A stretch of DNA of 64,000 nt from Faunimonas pinastri (lineage in GTDB: Bacteria; Pseudomonadota; Alphaproteobacteria; Rhizobiales; Afifellaceae). The first letter of the stretch is position 1; the number at the start of each line of letters is the position of its first letter. Positions 1 through 11,051 of this stretch are shown one piece after another. A program made the translations under genes and the position numbers. Below the pieces are notes generated by a model, which made no database searches, was not told the DNA's origin, and was given only the letters and a program-made list of their open reading frames with translations. Location: assembly GCF_900110915.1 (NCBI RefSeq), contig NZ_FOFG01000004.1, forward strand, positions 230,334 through 294,333, given 5' to 3'.

Positions 1-107
1 GCCTTCTCAAGCCCCGGAAGCTGCTCGTCGCTCTTCGGCGGGAAGAACTCGAAGGAAACAGCAAGCCCCTCGGCATTCCCGTTCGCGCCGCGCTCGGCCT
101 CGTTCAT
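1..107 (-). CDS. metF: methylenetetrahydrofolate reductase, N-terminal fragment (runs off the left edge)
   Basis: Only the first 35 codons are in the window, read leftward from ATG at 107. The translation contains VSFEFFPPKSDEQ, the hallmark N-terminal strand of bacterial MetF, which reduces 5,10-methylene-THF to 5-methyl-THF for methionine synthesis. The ATG follows the stop of the ArsR-methyltransferase gene by two bases (TGACGATG), so the two genes are clearly co-transcribed. Identification rests on this short conserved stretch plus the known alphaproteobacterial pairing of this regulator with metF. Confidence 0.85.
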   Translation of the reverse strand, partial: MNEAERGANGNAEGLAVSFEFFPPKSDEQLPGLEK

Positions 108-109
108 CG

Positions 110-1123
110 TCAAACCGTCTCTCCAAGTCCCAGGCCGACATTCTCGCCAAGCGCGGGAGCGCGCCTGTCGCGGGCCGACCAGATTGTCACCGTCAGCGCT
201 TCCGCATCGCCGGAAGGCGCCAGATCTTCCACCGAGCCAAGCGCCAGTCCCGCGTTGGCCAGCCATTGTTCCATCAACCCGTGGCCGATGCCGAGCCGCC
301 GATGTGCCTGCTTCTCGCGCAGGAACTCCAGTCCATGCGGCGCGAAATCGACGACGATCAGCCGGCCGCCCGGCTCAAGGGCCTGCGCCGCCTCGGCGAT
401 CGCCCCGGCGGGATCGTCGAGGAAGTGCAGCACCTGGTGGATCAGCACGAGATCGAAACTCTCGCGCACCACCGGCAGGTTGTTGCCGTCGCCGATCCGG
501 ACCCGCGCCTGTCCGACGCCCGCCCGCTCCAGGTTGGCACGGGCGACGGCCAGCATGGCGTGGGAGAGATCGACGCCCAGCGCCCGCTCCGTCCGGCCGG
601 CGAAGAGCTCCAGCATACGACCCGTCCCGGTGCCGATATCGAGCATGGAGCGGAACGGCCCATCGCCGGCGGTCGCCAGAACGGCCGCCTCGACCTCCCG
701 CTCCGGCACATGCAGCGAGCGGATGCGATCCCATTCGGCGGCATGTTCCTCGAAATAGCGCTCGGCAGACGCCTGATTCTGCCGCTTCAGCACCGCGAGC
801 CGCTCGCGGTCGCGCTTCAGGTTCGTATCCGCCGCATCGGCACAGGCGAGGATCGCCCGCACCGTCTCGCGGCCGGAGGCGCGGCCCGGAAGCTCGTCGG
901 CGAGGCGGTAATAGACCCAGGAGCCCTCGGGATTGCGGTCCACCAGCCCGGCATCGGCCAGGATCTTGAGGTGGCGCGAGACGCGAGGCTGGGACTGGCC
1001 GAGAATGTCGGTGAGTTCCTTTACCGTGCGCTCTCCCTGGTCGAGCAGCGCCAGCAGGCGCAGGCGTGTCTCATCGCCTGCGGCCTTCAGCTGAAGCACC
1101 AGTTCCTCGACCTGAGAGCCCAC
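110..1123 (-). CDS. ArsR-family HTH regulator fused to a SAM-dependent methyltransferase domain
   Basis: This protein of about 337 residues has an N-terminal ArsR winged helix (residues ~5-80, with a QSQPRVSRHLKIL recognition helix). A class I methyltransferase fold follows, with motif I DIGTGTG near residues 162-168. The methyltransferase-like domain probably senses SAM or S-adenosylhomocysteine, as in SahR-type regulators of methionine metabolism; catalytic activity is not implied. I chose the GTG at 1123, which has AGGCGAGGCGG upstream, over the ATG at 1186, because the HTH begins right after it and the longer start would swallow the likely operator. It is in an operon with metF, so methionine-cycle control is the natural role. 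Confidence 0.85.
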   Translation of the reverse strand: MGSQVEELVLQLKAAGDETRLRLLALLDQGERTVKELTDILGQSQPRVSRHLKILADAGLVDRNPEGSWVYYRLADELPGRASGRETVRAILACADAADTNLKRDRERLAVLKRQNQASAERYFEEHAAEWDRIRSLHVPEREVEAAVLATAGDGPFRSMLDIGTGTGRMLELFAGRTERALGVDLSHAMLAVARANLERAGVGQARVRIGDGNNLPVVRESFDLVLIHQVLHFLDDPAGAIAEAAQALEPGGRLIVVDFAPHGLEFLREKQAHRRLGIGHGLMEQWLANAGLALGSVEDLAPSGDAEALTVTIWSARDRRAPALGENVGLGLGETV

Positions 1124-1144
1124 AGCCCACCGCCTCGCCTTAAA

Positions 1145-1166
1145 ACATATGCCGATATCTTTATGT
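1145..1166. promoter_or_regulatory. imperfect palindrome upstream of the ArsR-metF operon
   Basis: ACATA at 1145-1149 and TATGT at 1162-1166 form inverted arms around an AT-rich core that includes GATATC. The element sits 22-43 bp upstream of the chosen GTG start of the ArsR gene and in the gap to the divergent gene at 1258. Size, symmetry and position suit an operator for the ArsR protein itself. This is an inference from symmetry alone. Confidence 0.4.
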
Positions 1167-1257
1167 GTTCGAGCTGACAAAAACAAGCAGTGACGATCAC
1201 CGCATTAGGCGGCAGGCGACAGCCGGCCTAGGATCTCCAACAAACACGGGAGTCCGG

Positions 1258-1971
1258 ATGCTGCAGGCATGTCTCAATGGCGGGAGAGACCGTCGATTCA
1301 GCCCGGCCGTTCCTTTCACGCCGGCCGAACTGGCGGCGGATGCCCTGGCCGTTCGAACGGCAGGCGCCACCGAACTGCACGTTCACCCGCGCGACGGAGC
1401 GGGCCGGGAAAGCCTGCTCGCCACCGACGTTTCGGCCGCGCTTCACGCCATTCGCGCCGCCGTCCCCGGCATGCCGGTCGGCCTTTCCACCGGCGACTGG
1501 ATCGCGCCCACCGGTACGCCCCGGCTCGATGCCATTCGCGAATGGCAGGCGCTTCCCGATTACCTTTCCGTCAATCTCGGCGAGGCAGACGCGGCCGACA
1601 TGATCGGCCTCGTGACGAGCAGGGGGATCGGCGTGGAAGCCGGGCTTGCGACACCGCAGGATGCGCGACGCCTCGTCGATCTGGGCAAGGGACCGGACTG
1701 CCTGAGGATCCTGCTTGAAATCGAGGAAGCGGATAGTGCCGAGGCACGGCGTGTGGCCGACGAGATGATCGCCATTCTCGAAGCGGCGAAGATCGGGGTG
1801 CCCCGCCTGCTGCATGGCTTCGACGACAATATTTGGGCCATGTGCCGGCGCGCCCGTGAACTCGGTCTCGATACCCGGATCGGGCTGGAGGATGGCCGCC
1901 ATCTCCCGTCCGGCGCGCCCGCCCGCTCCAATGCCGAACTGGCGGCGGCGGCGGTCGGCATCGCCGCTTGA
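1258..1971 (+). CDS. BKACE family (3-keto-5-aminohexanoate cleavage enzyme, DUF849) protein
   Basis: The product has 237 residues starting MLQACLNGGR, the typical first strand of BKACE TIM barrels. ELHVHPRDGAG supplies the HxH zinc ligands of the family, and HGFDDNIWAM lies near the C-terminus. BKACE enzymes condense a beta-keto acid with acetyl-CoA; the substrate of this member cannot be read from sequence. It is shorter than the classical ~275-300 residue members but the barrel core is present. The start at 1258 lies behind a GGAG and removes 31 upstream codons of non-conserved sequence. It is transcribed divergently from the ArsR-metF operon. Confidence 0.75.
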   Translation: MLQACLNGGRDRRFSPAVPFTPAELAADALAVRTAGATELHVHPRDGAGRESLLATDVSAALHAIRAAVPGMPVGLSTGDWIAPTGTPRLDAIREWQALPDYLSVNLGEADAADMIGLVTSRGIGVEAGLATPQDARRLVDLGKGPDCLRILLEIEEADSAEARRVADEMIAILEAAKIGVPRLLHGFDDNIWAMCRRARELGLDTRIGLEDGRHLPSGAPARSNAELAAAAVGIAA

Positions 1972-2025
1972 ACCCATGGTGAAAGACGGGCACCACCGCG
2001 CGGTTCAACGGAGTTCAGGCGCGAC

Positions 2026-2511
2026 ATGACCGAAATCCGCGAGGGCGAGATCGCCCTGCCCTTCGATCCCGCCGAGCGCACGCCGGATGCGTCGCTGGTC
2101 TTTATCGGCCGCGCGCGCACGCCCTGGGACGGCCGCACCGCCTGCCCGCACAACATGACACAGGCGCGCGAACGCGGCGCCGCCTCCTTGCTGGAGATCG
2201 ATCCGGAATGGCGGCGGGGACTTCGCGACATCGTTCCCGGTCCGGCGATCCTGCTCTACTGGATGCACGAAGCGCGGCGCGACCTCATCGTCCAGGCGCC
2301 GAAGAAGCGGCCCGAGCCCGCCGGCGTCTTCAGCCTGCGCTCCCCGGTACGACCGAACCCGATCGCGCTCGCCGTCGTGGAGATCATCGCCTGCGACGCG
2401 AAAACCGGACACGTCGAGATCGATGCGCTGGATTGCCTGGACGGCACGCCGATCCTCGATCTCAAGCCGTGGATCGCGGGCATCGACATTCCGCCGAGCT
2501 ACAAGGGTTGA
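2026..2511 (+). CDS. trmO: tRNA (t6A37) N6-methyltransferase, TrmO/TsaA-like
   Basis: This 161-residue UPF0066/TsaA protein contains the signature FSLRSPVRPNPIALAVV near residues 107-123 and the N-terminal DASLVFIGRARTPW strand. In E. coli TrmO methylates t6A at position 37 of tRNA-Thr using SAM. This copy has only the beta-barrel catalytic domain and lacks the C-terminal extension of the ~235-residue E. coli protein, as is common in alphaproteobacteria. It follows the BKACE gene by 54 bp on the same strand, and its stop lies just before the next small gene. Confidence 0.8.
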   Translation: MTEIREGEIALPFDPAERTPDASLVFIGRARTPWDGRTACPHNMTQARERGAASLLEIDPEWRRGLRDIVPGPAILLYWMHEARRDLIVQAPKKRPEPAGVFSLRSPVRPNPIALAVVEIIACDAKTGHVEIDALDCLDGTPILDLKPWIAGIDIPPSYKG

Positions 2512-2515
2512 AGCC

Positions 2516-3040
2516 GTGCCGTCGGGAGCGGTGACGAGCGGCGCTTCGGGATGGCGATCGGGGCGACCGTCTCTGGTCGCGGCGCTTTACGCGATCGCCC
2601 TCTCATTGGCGATGGCCTGGGACAGGGAAGGCGGTCTGACGCTGATCGTCTCGATGTCGATCCTGCTGCTTCTCCTGCTGCAAATGACGCCGCCGCCGAG
2701 TTTGGCGACGATGCTGGGAGACCCGCGCCGGCTTCTTTCGGTCGGCATCGCGATCGGTCTCTTCATCGCCATCACGCTGGCCGGCTTCCGTTATCGCGAC
2801 GAAATCCGGTTCGCCATCGTGAAGCCGATCCACCTTCACGAGCTCCATCGCCTCGCGCCGACGGCAAGCGGGCGGATACGGAAGAGTTGGGACTGGCGGG
2901 GCGGCATGGGCTGGAATGTCGAACTCGTCTATGACGATGCGCCTCAGCGAAAGGTGGAGGATAGGCCGGGGCGCGACGGTTGCACCCGCGATTTTCGTGC
3001 GCTGGGCAGCCACTTCTTCCTCGAAGGCGAATATTGCTGA
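2516..3040 (+). CDS. hypothetical small membrane protein
   Basis: No family is recognised. From the GTG at 2516 the reading frame encodes about 174 residues with three hydrophobic helices in the first half (LVAALYAIALSLAMAW, LTLIVSMSILLLLLLQM, LLSVGIAIGLFIAITLAGF). A soluble C-terminal part of about 80 residues follows, containing WDWRGGMGWNVELVYDD. The GTG is preceded by AAGGG at good spacing and begins 5 nt after the trmO stop, which favours a real translated gene over the longer frame starting inside trmO. Function is unknown; it is probably co-transcribed with trmO. Confidence 0.5.
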   Translation: MPSGAVTSGASGWRSGRPSLVAALYAIALSLAMAWDREGGLTLIVSMSILLLLLLQMTPPPSLATMLGDPRRLLSVGIAIGLFIAITLAGFRYRDEIRFAIVKPIHLHELHRLAPTASGRIRKSWDWRGGMGWNVELVYDDAPQRKVEDRPGRDGCTRDFRALGSHFFLEGEYC

Positions 3041-3135
3041 TGAGGTTGGCTGTGGCATTCCGCTCTGACCGGACGTGAGGGGTGGTACGAGGGGCGCAAA
3101 GCGGTTAAGGGACGCGCCCTTTGGAGTTTTGCGTC

Positions 3136-4383
3136 ATGTCTGCCTGCGGCCTCGATTTCGGCACATCCAACACCACGCTCGGAACCGTGCGCCGGGAGGG
3201 GCCCGAACTCGCGGCTCTCGAAGCCGACAAGGTCACCATTCCCAGCGCCATCTTCTATCGCCGCGACGGCGAGGCGGAGATCGGCCGGGCCGCTATTTCC
3301 GCCTATGTGGAAGGCGTCGAGGGCCGGTTGATGCGGGCGCTGAAATCGGTGCTCGGCAGCGCCCTTCTGGACGAGGCGACGCCCATCGGCCGCCGCCGCA
3401 TCAAGTTTCGCGAGGTGATCGCCGACTATCTCCGCGAGGTGAAGCGTCGCGCCGAGGCGGCCGCGGGGACGGAACTCACGCAGGTCGTGCACGGCCGCCC
3501 CGTCCACTTCGTCGACGGCGATCCCGAAGGCGACCGCCGGGCGGAGGATGCGCTTCGCGACATCGCCGGCGAGATCGGCTTTACCGATATTTCCTTCCAG
3601 TTCGAGCCCATCGCCGCCGCCCTCGATTACGAACGGCAGATCAATTCCGAACAGATCGCGCTGATCGCCGATATCGGTGGCGGCACGTCGGATTTCTCCA
3701 TCGTCCGCCTCAGTCCCGAGCGCCACGCCAAGACCGAGCGCGGCGAGGACATCCTCGCCAATGACGGCGTGCGGATCGGCGGCACCGACTTCGACCGCTT
3801 CCTCAGCCTCGGCACGGTGATGCCGCTCCTGGGCTTCCGCAGCCCCATGCAGCGGCCGGGCCTCGACGTGCCCTCCGGCTACTTCCACGATCTGGCGACC
3901 TGGTCCTCGATCAACCGGCTCTACGACCCCAAGACCATGCGCGACATCCGGCAGGTGCGCCGCGAGGCGAGGCAGCCGGAGCTGCTGGATCGGCTCATCG
4001 CCGTGATCGAGGAAGAGCGCGGCCATACGCTGGCTATCGACGTGGAGGGGGCCAAGATCGGCTTGTCCGATGCCCCGCAAAGCGATGTCTCGCTCGGCTG
4101 GATCGAGCCGGGGCTTGCCGCGGAGATCGGCCGGGAGGATCTCGTCCGGCACACCGACGATCTGGCGACCCGCATCGCGCAGCGGATCGGCCGCTGCCTC
4201 GATCAGGCAGGGCTCGCCCACGGCAGGATCGACGCCCTGTTCCTCACGGGCGGCTCCACGCAGCTTGCCCATGTCCGCTCCGCGATCGTAGCAGCGGCCC
4301 CCGAAGCGCGCGTGGTGGAAGGCGACACCTTCGGCTCCGTCGGCATCGGCCTCACCGTGGAAGCAGCCCGTCGCTACGCCTGA
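3136..4383 (+). CDS. yegD: Hsp70-family ATPase, YegD-like
   Basis: This 415-residue protein has the actin/Hsp70 ATPase fold: the phosphate-1 motif GLDFGTSNTTLG at the N-terminus, phosphate-2 ALIADIGGGTSDFSIV in the middle, and an adenosine-type motif LFLTGGSTQL near the C-terminus. It lacks the substrate-binding beta domain and lid of DnaK, which matches YegD-type 'Hsp70-like' proteins whose clients are unknown. The ATG at 3136 has GGAG nine bases upstream, and the catalytic strand starts four residues in. It stands alone, convergent with the aldo/keto reductase and separated from it by a terminator hairpin. Confidence 0.8.
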   Translation: MSACGLDFGTSNTTLGTVRREGPELAALEADKVTIPSAIFYRRDGEAEIGRAAISAYVEGVEGRLMRALKSVLGSALLDEATPIGRRRIKFREVIADYLREVKRRAEAAAGTELTQVVHGRPVHFVDGDPEGDRRAEDALRDIAGEIGFTDISFQFEPIAAALDYERQINSEQIALIADIGGGTSDFSIVRLSPERHAKTERGEDILANDGVRIGGTDFDRFLSLGTVMPLLGFRSPMQRPGLDVPSGYFHDLATWSSINRLYDPKTMRDIRQVRREARQPELLDRLIAVIEEERGHTLAIDVEGAKIGLSDAPQSDVSLGWIEPGLAAEIGREDLVRHTDDLATRIAQRIGRCLDQAGLAHGRIDALFLTGGSTQLAHVRSAIVAAAPEARVVEGDTFGSVGIGLTVEAARRYA

Positions 4384-4390
4384 GCGGGCA

Positions 4391-4422
4391 AGAAAAAGGC
4401 GCGGCCCCGAAGGACCGCGCCC
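4391..4422 (-). terminator. intrinsic terminator of the aldo/keto reductase gene
   Basis: GGCGCGG (4398-4404) and CCGCGCC (4415-4421) form a 7-bp GC stem. The A-run at 4393-4397 becomes a U-tract in leftward transcripts, directly after the stem. The hairpin may also stop rightward transcription from the Hsp70-like gene, but there is no U-run on that side. Confidence 0.65.
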
Positions 4423-4444
4423 GCATTCCTTTGACGGGTGAGGC

Positions 4445-5338
4445 TCAGCTCGCCTTGGCGGCTGCCCTGCCCTGCTCGTCCAGCTTCGCGAAATCGTCAT
4501 CGGAGAGCCGGATCGCGGCGGCCGCAACGTTGTCCTCCAGATGCTTCACCTTGCTGGTGCCGGGGATCGGCAGCATGACCGGGCTGCGCTTCAGCACCCA
4601 CGCCAGCGCTACCTGGCCGGGGGTGGCCCTGTGGTCCTGCGCGATGGAATCCAGGATCGAGCCGGGCCTGGCGAGATTGCCGGAGGCCAGCGGGAACCAG
4701 GGAATGAAGCCGATGCCGTTCTTCCCGCAATAATCCAGCACGTCCTCGCTGCCGCGATCGACGAGATTGTAGCGGTTCTGCACGGTCGCGACGGTGAACA
4801 CCTTCCGGGCCGCCTCGATCTCGTCGACCTTCACCTCGCTCAGGCCGACATGGCGGATCAGCCCTTCCTTCTGCATGGCGGCGATCGCGTCGAACTGCTC
4901 GTCGCGCGGCACCTTGGGATCGATGCGGTGAAGCTGCCAGAGGTCGATTCGCTCGACCTTGAGGCGGCGCAGGCTCATCAGCACCGCCTGGCGCAGATAT
5001 TCCGGCCTTCCGACCGGAACCCAGAGATCGGGGCCGTTGCGCACGAGACCGCCCTTGGTGGCGATCAGCAAGCCACCATAGGGTTGCAGGGCCTCGCGGA
5101 TGAGGTCCTCGCTGACGTCCGGGCCGTAGCTGTCGGCCGTGTCGATGAAGTTGACGCCGAGTTCCGGCAGGCGCTTCAGGACGCGGAGCGCTTCCGCGCG
5201 ATCCTGCGGCTCGTCCCAGATTCCCTTGCCGGTGATGCGCATCGCGCCGAAACCGAGCCGGTTGACTTCGATGTCGCCACCGACCGCGAACGTGCCTGAA
5301 CCTGATGCCCCCGAGCCGGATTCAATGGATGCGCTCAT
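4445..5338 (-). CDS. aldo/keto reductase family oxidoreductase
   Basis: This 297-residue TIM-barrel oxidoreductase carries the AKR tetrad in order: Asp and Tyr in [11 protein letters not shown], Lys in LLIATKGG, and His in LWQLHRIDP. The C-terminal [13 protein letters not shown] is the NADPH 2'-phosphate binding segment. The likely activity is NADPH-dependent reduction of aldehydes or ketones; the substrate is not predictable. The ATG at 5338 (MSASIESG) has AAGG upstream and is preferred to the in-frame ATG at 5401, whose extra 21 residues are not conserved-looking. Confidence 0.85.
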   Translation of the reverse strand: MSASIESGSGASGSGTFAVGGDIEVNRLGFGAMRITGKGIWDEPQDRAEALRVLKRLPELGVNFIDTADSYGPDVSEDLIREALQPYGGLLIATKGGLVRNGPDLWVPVGRPEYLRQAVLMSLRRLKVERIDLWQLHRIDPKVPRDEQFDAIAAMQKEGLIRHVGLSEVKVDEIEAARKVFTVATVQNRYNLVDRGSEDVLDYCGKNGIGFIPWFPLASGNLARPGSILDSIAQDHRATPGQVALAWVLKRSPVMLPIPGTSKVKHLEDNVAAAAIRLSDDDFAKLDEQGRAAAKAS

Positions 5339-5438
5339 GGCTTTGCCTTGTCTCTGAGGAAAGAAATGCCGGAGACGATCGACGGCTCCGGCGAAATCCA
5401 TGGGCAGAACTGCCCGCTCACTAAAGGCTGGAAGGCAC

Positions 5439-5463
5439 GAGGAGTTCCCTCAAGGAACCCCTC
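5439..5463 (-). terminator. stem-loop downstream of the DEAD-box helicase gene
   Basis: GAGGAGTTCC (5439-5448) pairs with GGAACCCCTC (5454-5463) with one mismatch around a five-base loop. It lies 20 bp beyond the helicase stop codon in the direction of transcription. There is no clear U-tract, so a terminator or an mRNA 3'-end stabiliser are both possible. Confidence 0.35.
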
Positions 5464-5482
5464 TTCCCATACCCTGGAGGTG

Positions 5483-7249
<1,767 letters not shown>

Positions 7250-7373
7250 CACGGCTCAGGTATTTGGGAGGATGTTTTCTCCTGTAAACCGGCTTGCCCG
7301 CAAAACCTAGCATTTCCCGCGAATGCCTGCCCCGCGCTGACGAGAGGCAGACGGCGCGGGGTCGAATTCGGCC

Positions 7374-8279
7374 CTAGCCGCGCCCCTTGGTGCGAGTATC
7401 GTTGGGACGGGCGGAGCGGACGAGGAAGTCGACGATCGCGCCGGCGACGTCATTGCCCGTCGCCTGCTCGATCCCCTGCAGGCCGGGCGAGGAATTCACC
7501 TCCATCACCACCGGCCCATGGTTTGACCGCAGCATGTCCACGCCGCAGACGTTGAGGCCCATGATCTTGGCGGCGCGAATCGCGGTGGAGCGCTCCTCGG
7601 GCGTGATCTTAATGGCCGTCGCGCGACCGCCTCGGTGCAGGTTGGAGCGGAAATCGTCGTCCGCGCCCTTGCGCTGCATGGCGGCGATCACCTTGCCGCC
7701 GATGACGAGGGCGCGGATATCGGTGCCGTTGGCCTCGCGGATGAATTCCTGCACCAGGATGTTCACGTTGGCGCCGCGAAAGGCTTCGATCACCGACTTG
7801 GCCGACTTGGTGGTTTCGCCGAGCACGACGCCGATGCCCTGCGTGCCCTCGATCAGCTTGATGATGACGGGCGCCTCTCCCACCATCTTCAGGACCTCGT
7901 TGGTCTGCTTGGGATCGTGGGCAAAGGCGGTAACGGGCAGGCCGATGCCCTCGCGCGCGAGAAGCTGCATGGAGCGCAGCTTGTCGCGCGAGCGGCCGAT
8001 GGCGACCGACTCGTTCAGCGGCCAGACACCCATCATCTCGAACTGCCGAAGCACCGCCAGGCCGTAATAGGTGATGGAGGCGCCGATGCGCGGGATCACC
8101 GCGTCGTAACCCTCGAGCTTCTCGCCGTTGTAATGCAGTTCCGGGCGGTGCGAGGTGATGTTCATGTAGCAGCGCAGCGTGTTCACGACCTCGATCGTGT
8201 GCCCGCGCTCGCGCGCCGCCTCGCCGAGCCTCTGATGCGAATAGAGGCTGGGATTGCGCGCCAGCATGCAGATCTTCAA
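7374..8279 (-). CDS. rimK: ribosomal protein S6--L-glutamate ligase RimK
   Basis: This 301-residue ATP-grasp ligase is collinear with E. coli RimK (300 residues). It shares [13 protein letters not shown], the long segment [31 protein letters not shown] [11 protein letters not shown], and the C-terminal metal site [15 protein letters not shown]. RimK adds glutamates to the C-terminus of ribosomal protein S6. The start is a TTG at 8279 (MKICMLARN), with GGAGA upstream. It overlaps the stop of rimB as TTGA, so translation is probably coupled to rimB. Confidence 0.92.
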   Translation of the reverse strand: MKICMLARNPSLYSHQRLGEAARERGHTIEVVNTLRCYMNITSHRPELHYNGEKLEGYDAVIPRIGASITYYGLAVLRQFEMMGVWPLNESVAIGRSRDKLRSMQLLAREGIGLPVTAFAHDPKQTNEVLKMVGEAPVIIKLIEGTQGIGVVLGETTKSAKSVIEAFRGANVNILVQEFIREANGTDIRALVIGGKVIAAMQRKGADDDFRSNLHRGGRATAIKITPEERSTAIRAAKIMGLNVCGVDMLRSNHGPVVMEVNSSPGLQGIEQATGNDVAGAIVDFLVRSARPNDTRTKGRG

Positions 8280-8869
8280 GGATAGTCTCCGGGTCGGTCC
8301 CCCGCCTTCGCTGTAGCTGATTGCAGGCGTCGTGTCCTGAGGGAAACGGGGCGTCCCCACAGCCACGAACAGGCGCTGTCCACCAGCATCCGGCCGGCCA
8401 GCGCCTCGCGCCCGATCAGCATGGGAAGCTCCATGCTGCCGCGGTTGGTCAGCGACACTTCCGCCTCCCAGAAGTGCCCGGCCAGCACCAGCCGCGTCAG
8501 AATCACGGTCCTGAGTTCCGCCCGGCCGTTGGAGCTCCTGACCTGGCGCTGGCCGACGACCGGCGCCTCGTGCCAGGGCACGTTCTCCCCCTCCCCGATC
8601 ACGTCGAAGCGCACCCAGTTCGCACCGTCCCGCAGAAAGTGCTCGATGCTGTCGGCATGCAGCGCGGAGGTCTTCGCGCCCGTATCGATCTTGGCCTTGA
8701 TCCGGCCGATCCCCAAGGCCGGCAGCGACACCCATTCGCGCCAGCCCACCACGATGCCGCCCGGATGGGTGGTGTCGCCGCCGGCCGCGTCGACGGGCGG
8801 GAAGCGGTCGAGCCGGCGGTCGCCATCGAGCAGGATCTTCGGGAAGGTTCTCAAGCGCACCTCGCTCAT
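8276..8869 (-). CDS. rimB: RimB-like retropepsin-fold 'ATP-dependent zinc protease' family protein
   Basis: This protein of about 197 residues belongs to the Zn_protease family (PF05618). The retropepsin-like aspartic motif [16 protein letters not shown] is in the first third and [19 protein letters not shown] near the end. In Pseudomonas the homologue RimB acts with RimK in S6 glutamylation, and the direct upstream position here with a 4-nt overlap supports that pairing. The start is uncertain: ATG at 8869 (MSEVRLRT) lacks a good Shine-Dalgarno, while ATG at 8920 would add 17 residues. Confidence 0.8.
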   Translation of the reverse strand: MSEVRLRTFPKILLDGDRRLDRFPPVDAAGGDTTHPGGIVVGWREWVSLPALGIGRIKAKIDTGAKTSALHADSIEHFLRDGANWVRFDVIGEGENVPWHEAPVVGQRQVRSSNGRAELRTVILTRLVLAGHFWEAEVSLTNRGSMELPMLIGREALAGRMLVDSACSWLWGRPVSLRTRRLQSATAKAGDRPGDYP

Positions 8870-9001
8870 GGGGGAAACGGCAACATACAGGGAGAGCCCC
8901 GTTCCATCCAGCGAAGCCATTCGGCATCTCACCCACATGCCGGCCTGCCTTGTACGTTCCGGCCGGGAACCCGGCACGGGCGGCCGGATTGAACGGAGAC
9001 C

Positions 9002-10971
9002 ATGAGCGACAGAACAATTACCAGCGAGACGGCCCCGACCGCCGTGCCGGAACGGCAGCCGGTCGGCATCATCATCGCGGCGCTGCTGCTCGTGATGTTC
9101 CTGGGGGCGCTGGATCAGACCATCGTCTCCACCGCGCTTCCCACCATCGTCGGCGAACTCGGCGGGCTGGAGCACCTATCGTGGGTGGTCACGGCCTACA
9201 TGCTCGCCACGACGGTGGTGACGCCGCTCTACGGCAAGCTCGGCGATCTCTATGGCCGCAAGCTCGTGCTGCAATCCGCCATCGTGCTGTTTCTCGTGGG
9301 TTCCGCGCTATGCGGGTTCAGCCGCAACATGGGGGAACTCATCGCGTTCCGCGCCGTGCAGGGGCTCGGGGGCGGCGGCCTCATGGTCACCGCCATGGCC
9401 GTCGTGGGCGATATATTGCCGCCACGCGAGCGCGGCCGCTATCAGGGCCTCTTCGGTGGCGTCTTCGGCCTTTCCACCGTGATCGGTCCGCTGATCGGCG
9501 GCTTCTTCGTCGATCATCTGTCCTGGCGCTGGATCTTCTACGTGAACCTGCCGGTGGGCGTGCTGGCCTTGGCCGTCATCGCGTCCGTGTTCCGCGCCAC
9601 CCGCGTGACCCGCCGCCCCTCGATCGACTATGCGGGCACCGCCTGCCTTGCCGGCGCGCTTTCCGCGGTCGTGCTCTTCACCAGCCTCGGCGGCACCACG
9701 CTCGCCTGGTCCAGCCGCCCCATTCTCGGCCTGATCGCCGTGGCGGTCGTGCTCGGCGCGCTCTTCATCGTCGCCGAGCGCCGCGCCAGCGAGCCTGTCC
9801 TGCCGCTCGCGCTTTTCGGCAACCGCATCTTCCTGATCTCGTCGGTCGTCAGCGGCATCGTCGGCCTCGCCATGTTCGGCTCGGTCAGCTTCATGCCGCT
9901 CTTCCTGCAGGTGGTGAAGGCGGAAAGCCCGCTGCGCTCCGGCCTTCAGCTGACGCCGATGATGGCCGGCGTGCTGGTGAGCTCCATCACCGCCGGCCAG
10001 ATCATCAGCCGAACCGGGCGCTACAAACTCTTCCCTGTCGCCGGAACGGCGGTTATGGCGCTGGCGCTGTTTCTGCTGTCGCGCCTTTCCGCAGCAACGG
10101 GCGTCTGGACCGCTTCGGGCTATATGCTGATCCTCGGGCTCGGGCTCGGCATGGTCATGCAGGTGCTGGTGCTCGCCGTGCAAAACGCGGTGCCGTACCA
10201 CGAACTGGGCGTCGCCACCTCGGGTGTCACCCTGTTCCGCTCCATGGGCGGCTCGCTCGGCGTCTCGCTGTTCGGGGCGATCTTCTCGAACCAGCTGGAA
10301 AACCAGCTTGCCTCGCATTTTCCGGCCGGAACCCCTCTTCCCGCGGCGACCGATCCGGCGGCTCTGGCGCGATTGCCCGCGGCGCTCCGGACACTCTATA
10401 TCGAAGGGTTCGCGCTGGCGCTCGGGCCGGTCTTTCTCTCCGCCGCCATCATTGCCGCCTGCGCGCTGATCTTCACCCTGTTCCTGCGCGAGATCCCGCT
10501 GCGGCAGACGGCGCGGGCCGACGGCGTGGCGGAGAGCTTCGCCATGCCCGCGACGCGACGTCCCTGGAGGAACTGCAGCGCATCCTGCTGCGGCTCGAGC
10601 AGCGTGAAAACCGCCGGCAGCTCTACGATGCGCTGGCCAGGCGGGCTGGGCTCGACCTCACGGCGGCGGAAGTCTGGCTGCTGGCGCGGATCTTCGATTC
10701 AGGAAAGCCGGACGAAACGCGCCTTGTTCCCACCCCGGCAATGGCGGCACCGCTGACCGCTCTCGTCGGCCGCGGGATGGTGGCGGACGCCGAGCTCCCT
10801 TCCCTCACCGACGCCGGGCGCGCGGTCATGGAGAAGCTGACCGCCGCCCGCCGGGCCGCCATGGCGGACCTGCTTTCGCGCTGGGCGCCCGAGCAGCACG
10901 CGGAGGTTCGCGCCATGCTGGACAGGCTCGCCCGCGCTTCCATGACGGAGCCGCCTCTGCCCGCAGCCTGA
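9002..10971 (+). pseudogene. DHA2-family MFS drug exporter with MarR-like tail, split by a -1 frameshift
   Basis: Frame one (9002 to about 10548) encodes a 14-helix-type EmrB/QacA transporter: [20 protein letters not shown] (motif D1), [10 protein letters not shown] (motif A) and [13 protein letters not shown] (antiporter motif C). After ESFAMP the frame degenerates into SR-rich sequence ending at 10756. The -1 frame continues from this point as [20 protein letters not shown] and then a ~110-residue winged-helix, MarR-like region ([13 protein letters not shown] through LPSLTDAGRAVMEKL) ending at 10971. Restoring one C in the CCC run at 10547-10549 would join the halves into a protein of about 655 residues. 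The gene may be truly broken, or the base may be a sequencing error. The transporter part remains complete either way. Confidence 0.75.
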
Positions 10972-11051
10972 TCAGGTCTGCGACATTCCGCCTCACAAAC
11001 GCATCACCGGTGCGCAGCCATCGTAACAACTTCAATAACTTGACGGTCGCA

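Noticed and set aside
1045..1260. SAM or SAH riboswitch before metF
   Set aside because: The upstream gap is short and holds a palindrome beside an ArsR-type regulator gene; no conserved riboswitch stem or SAM-box pattern is visible.
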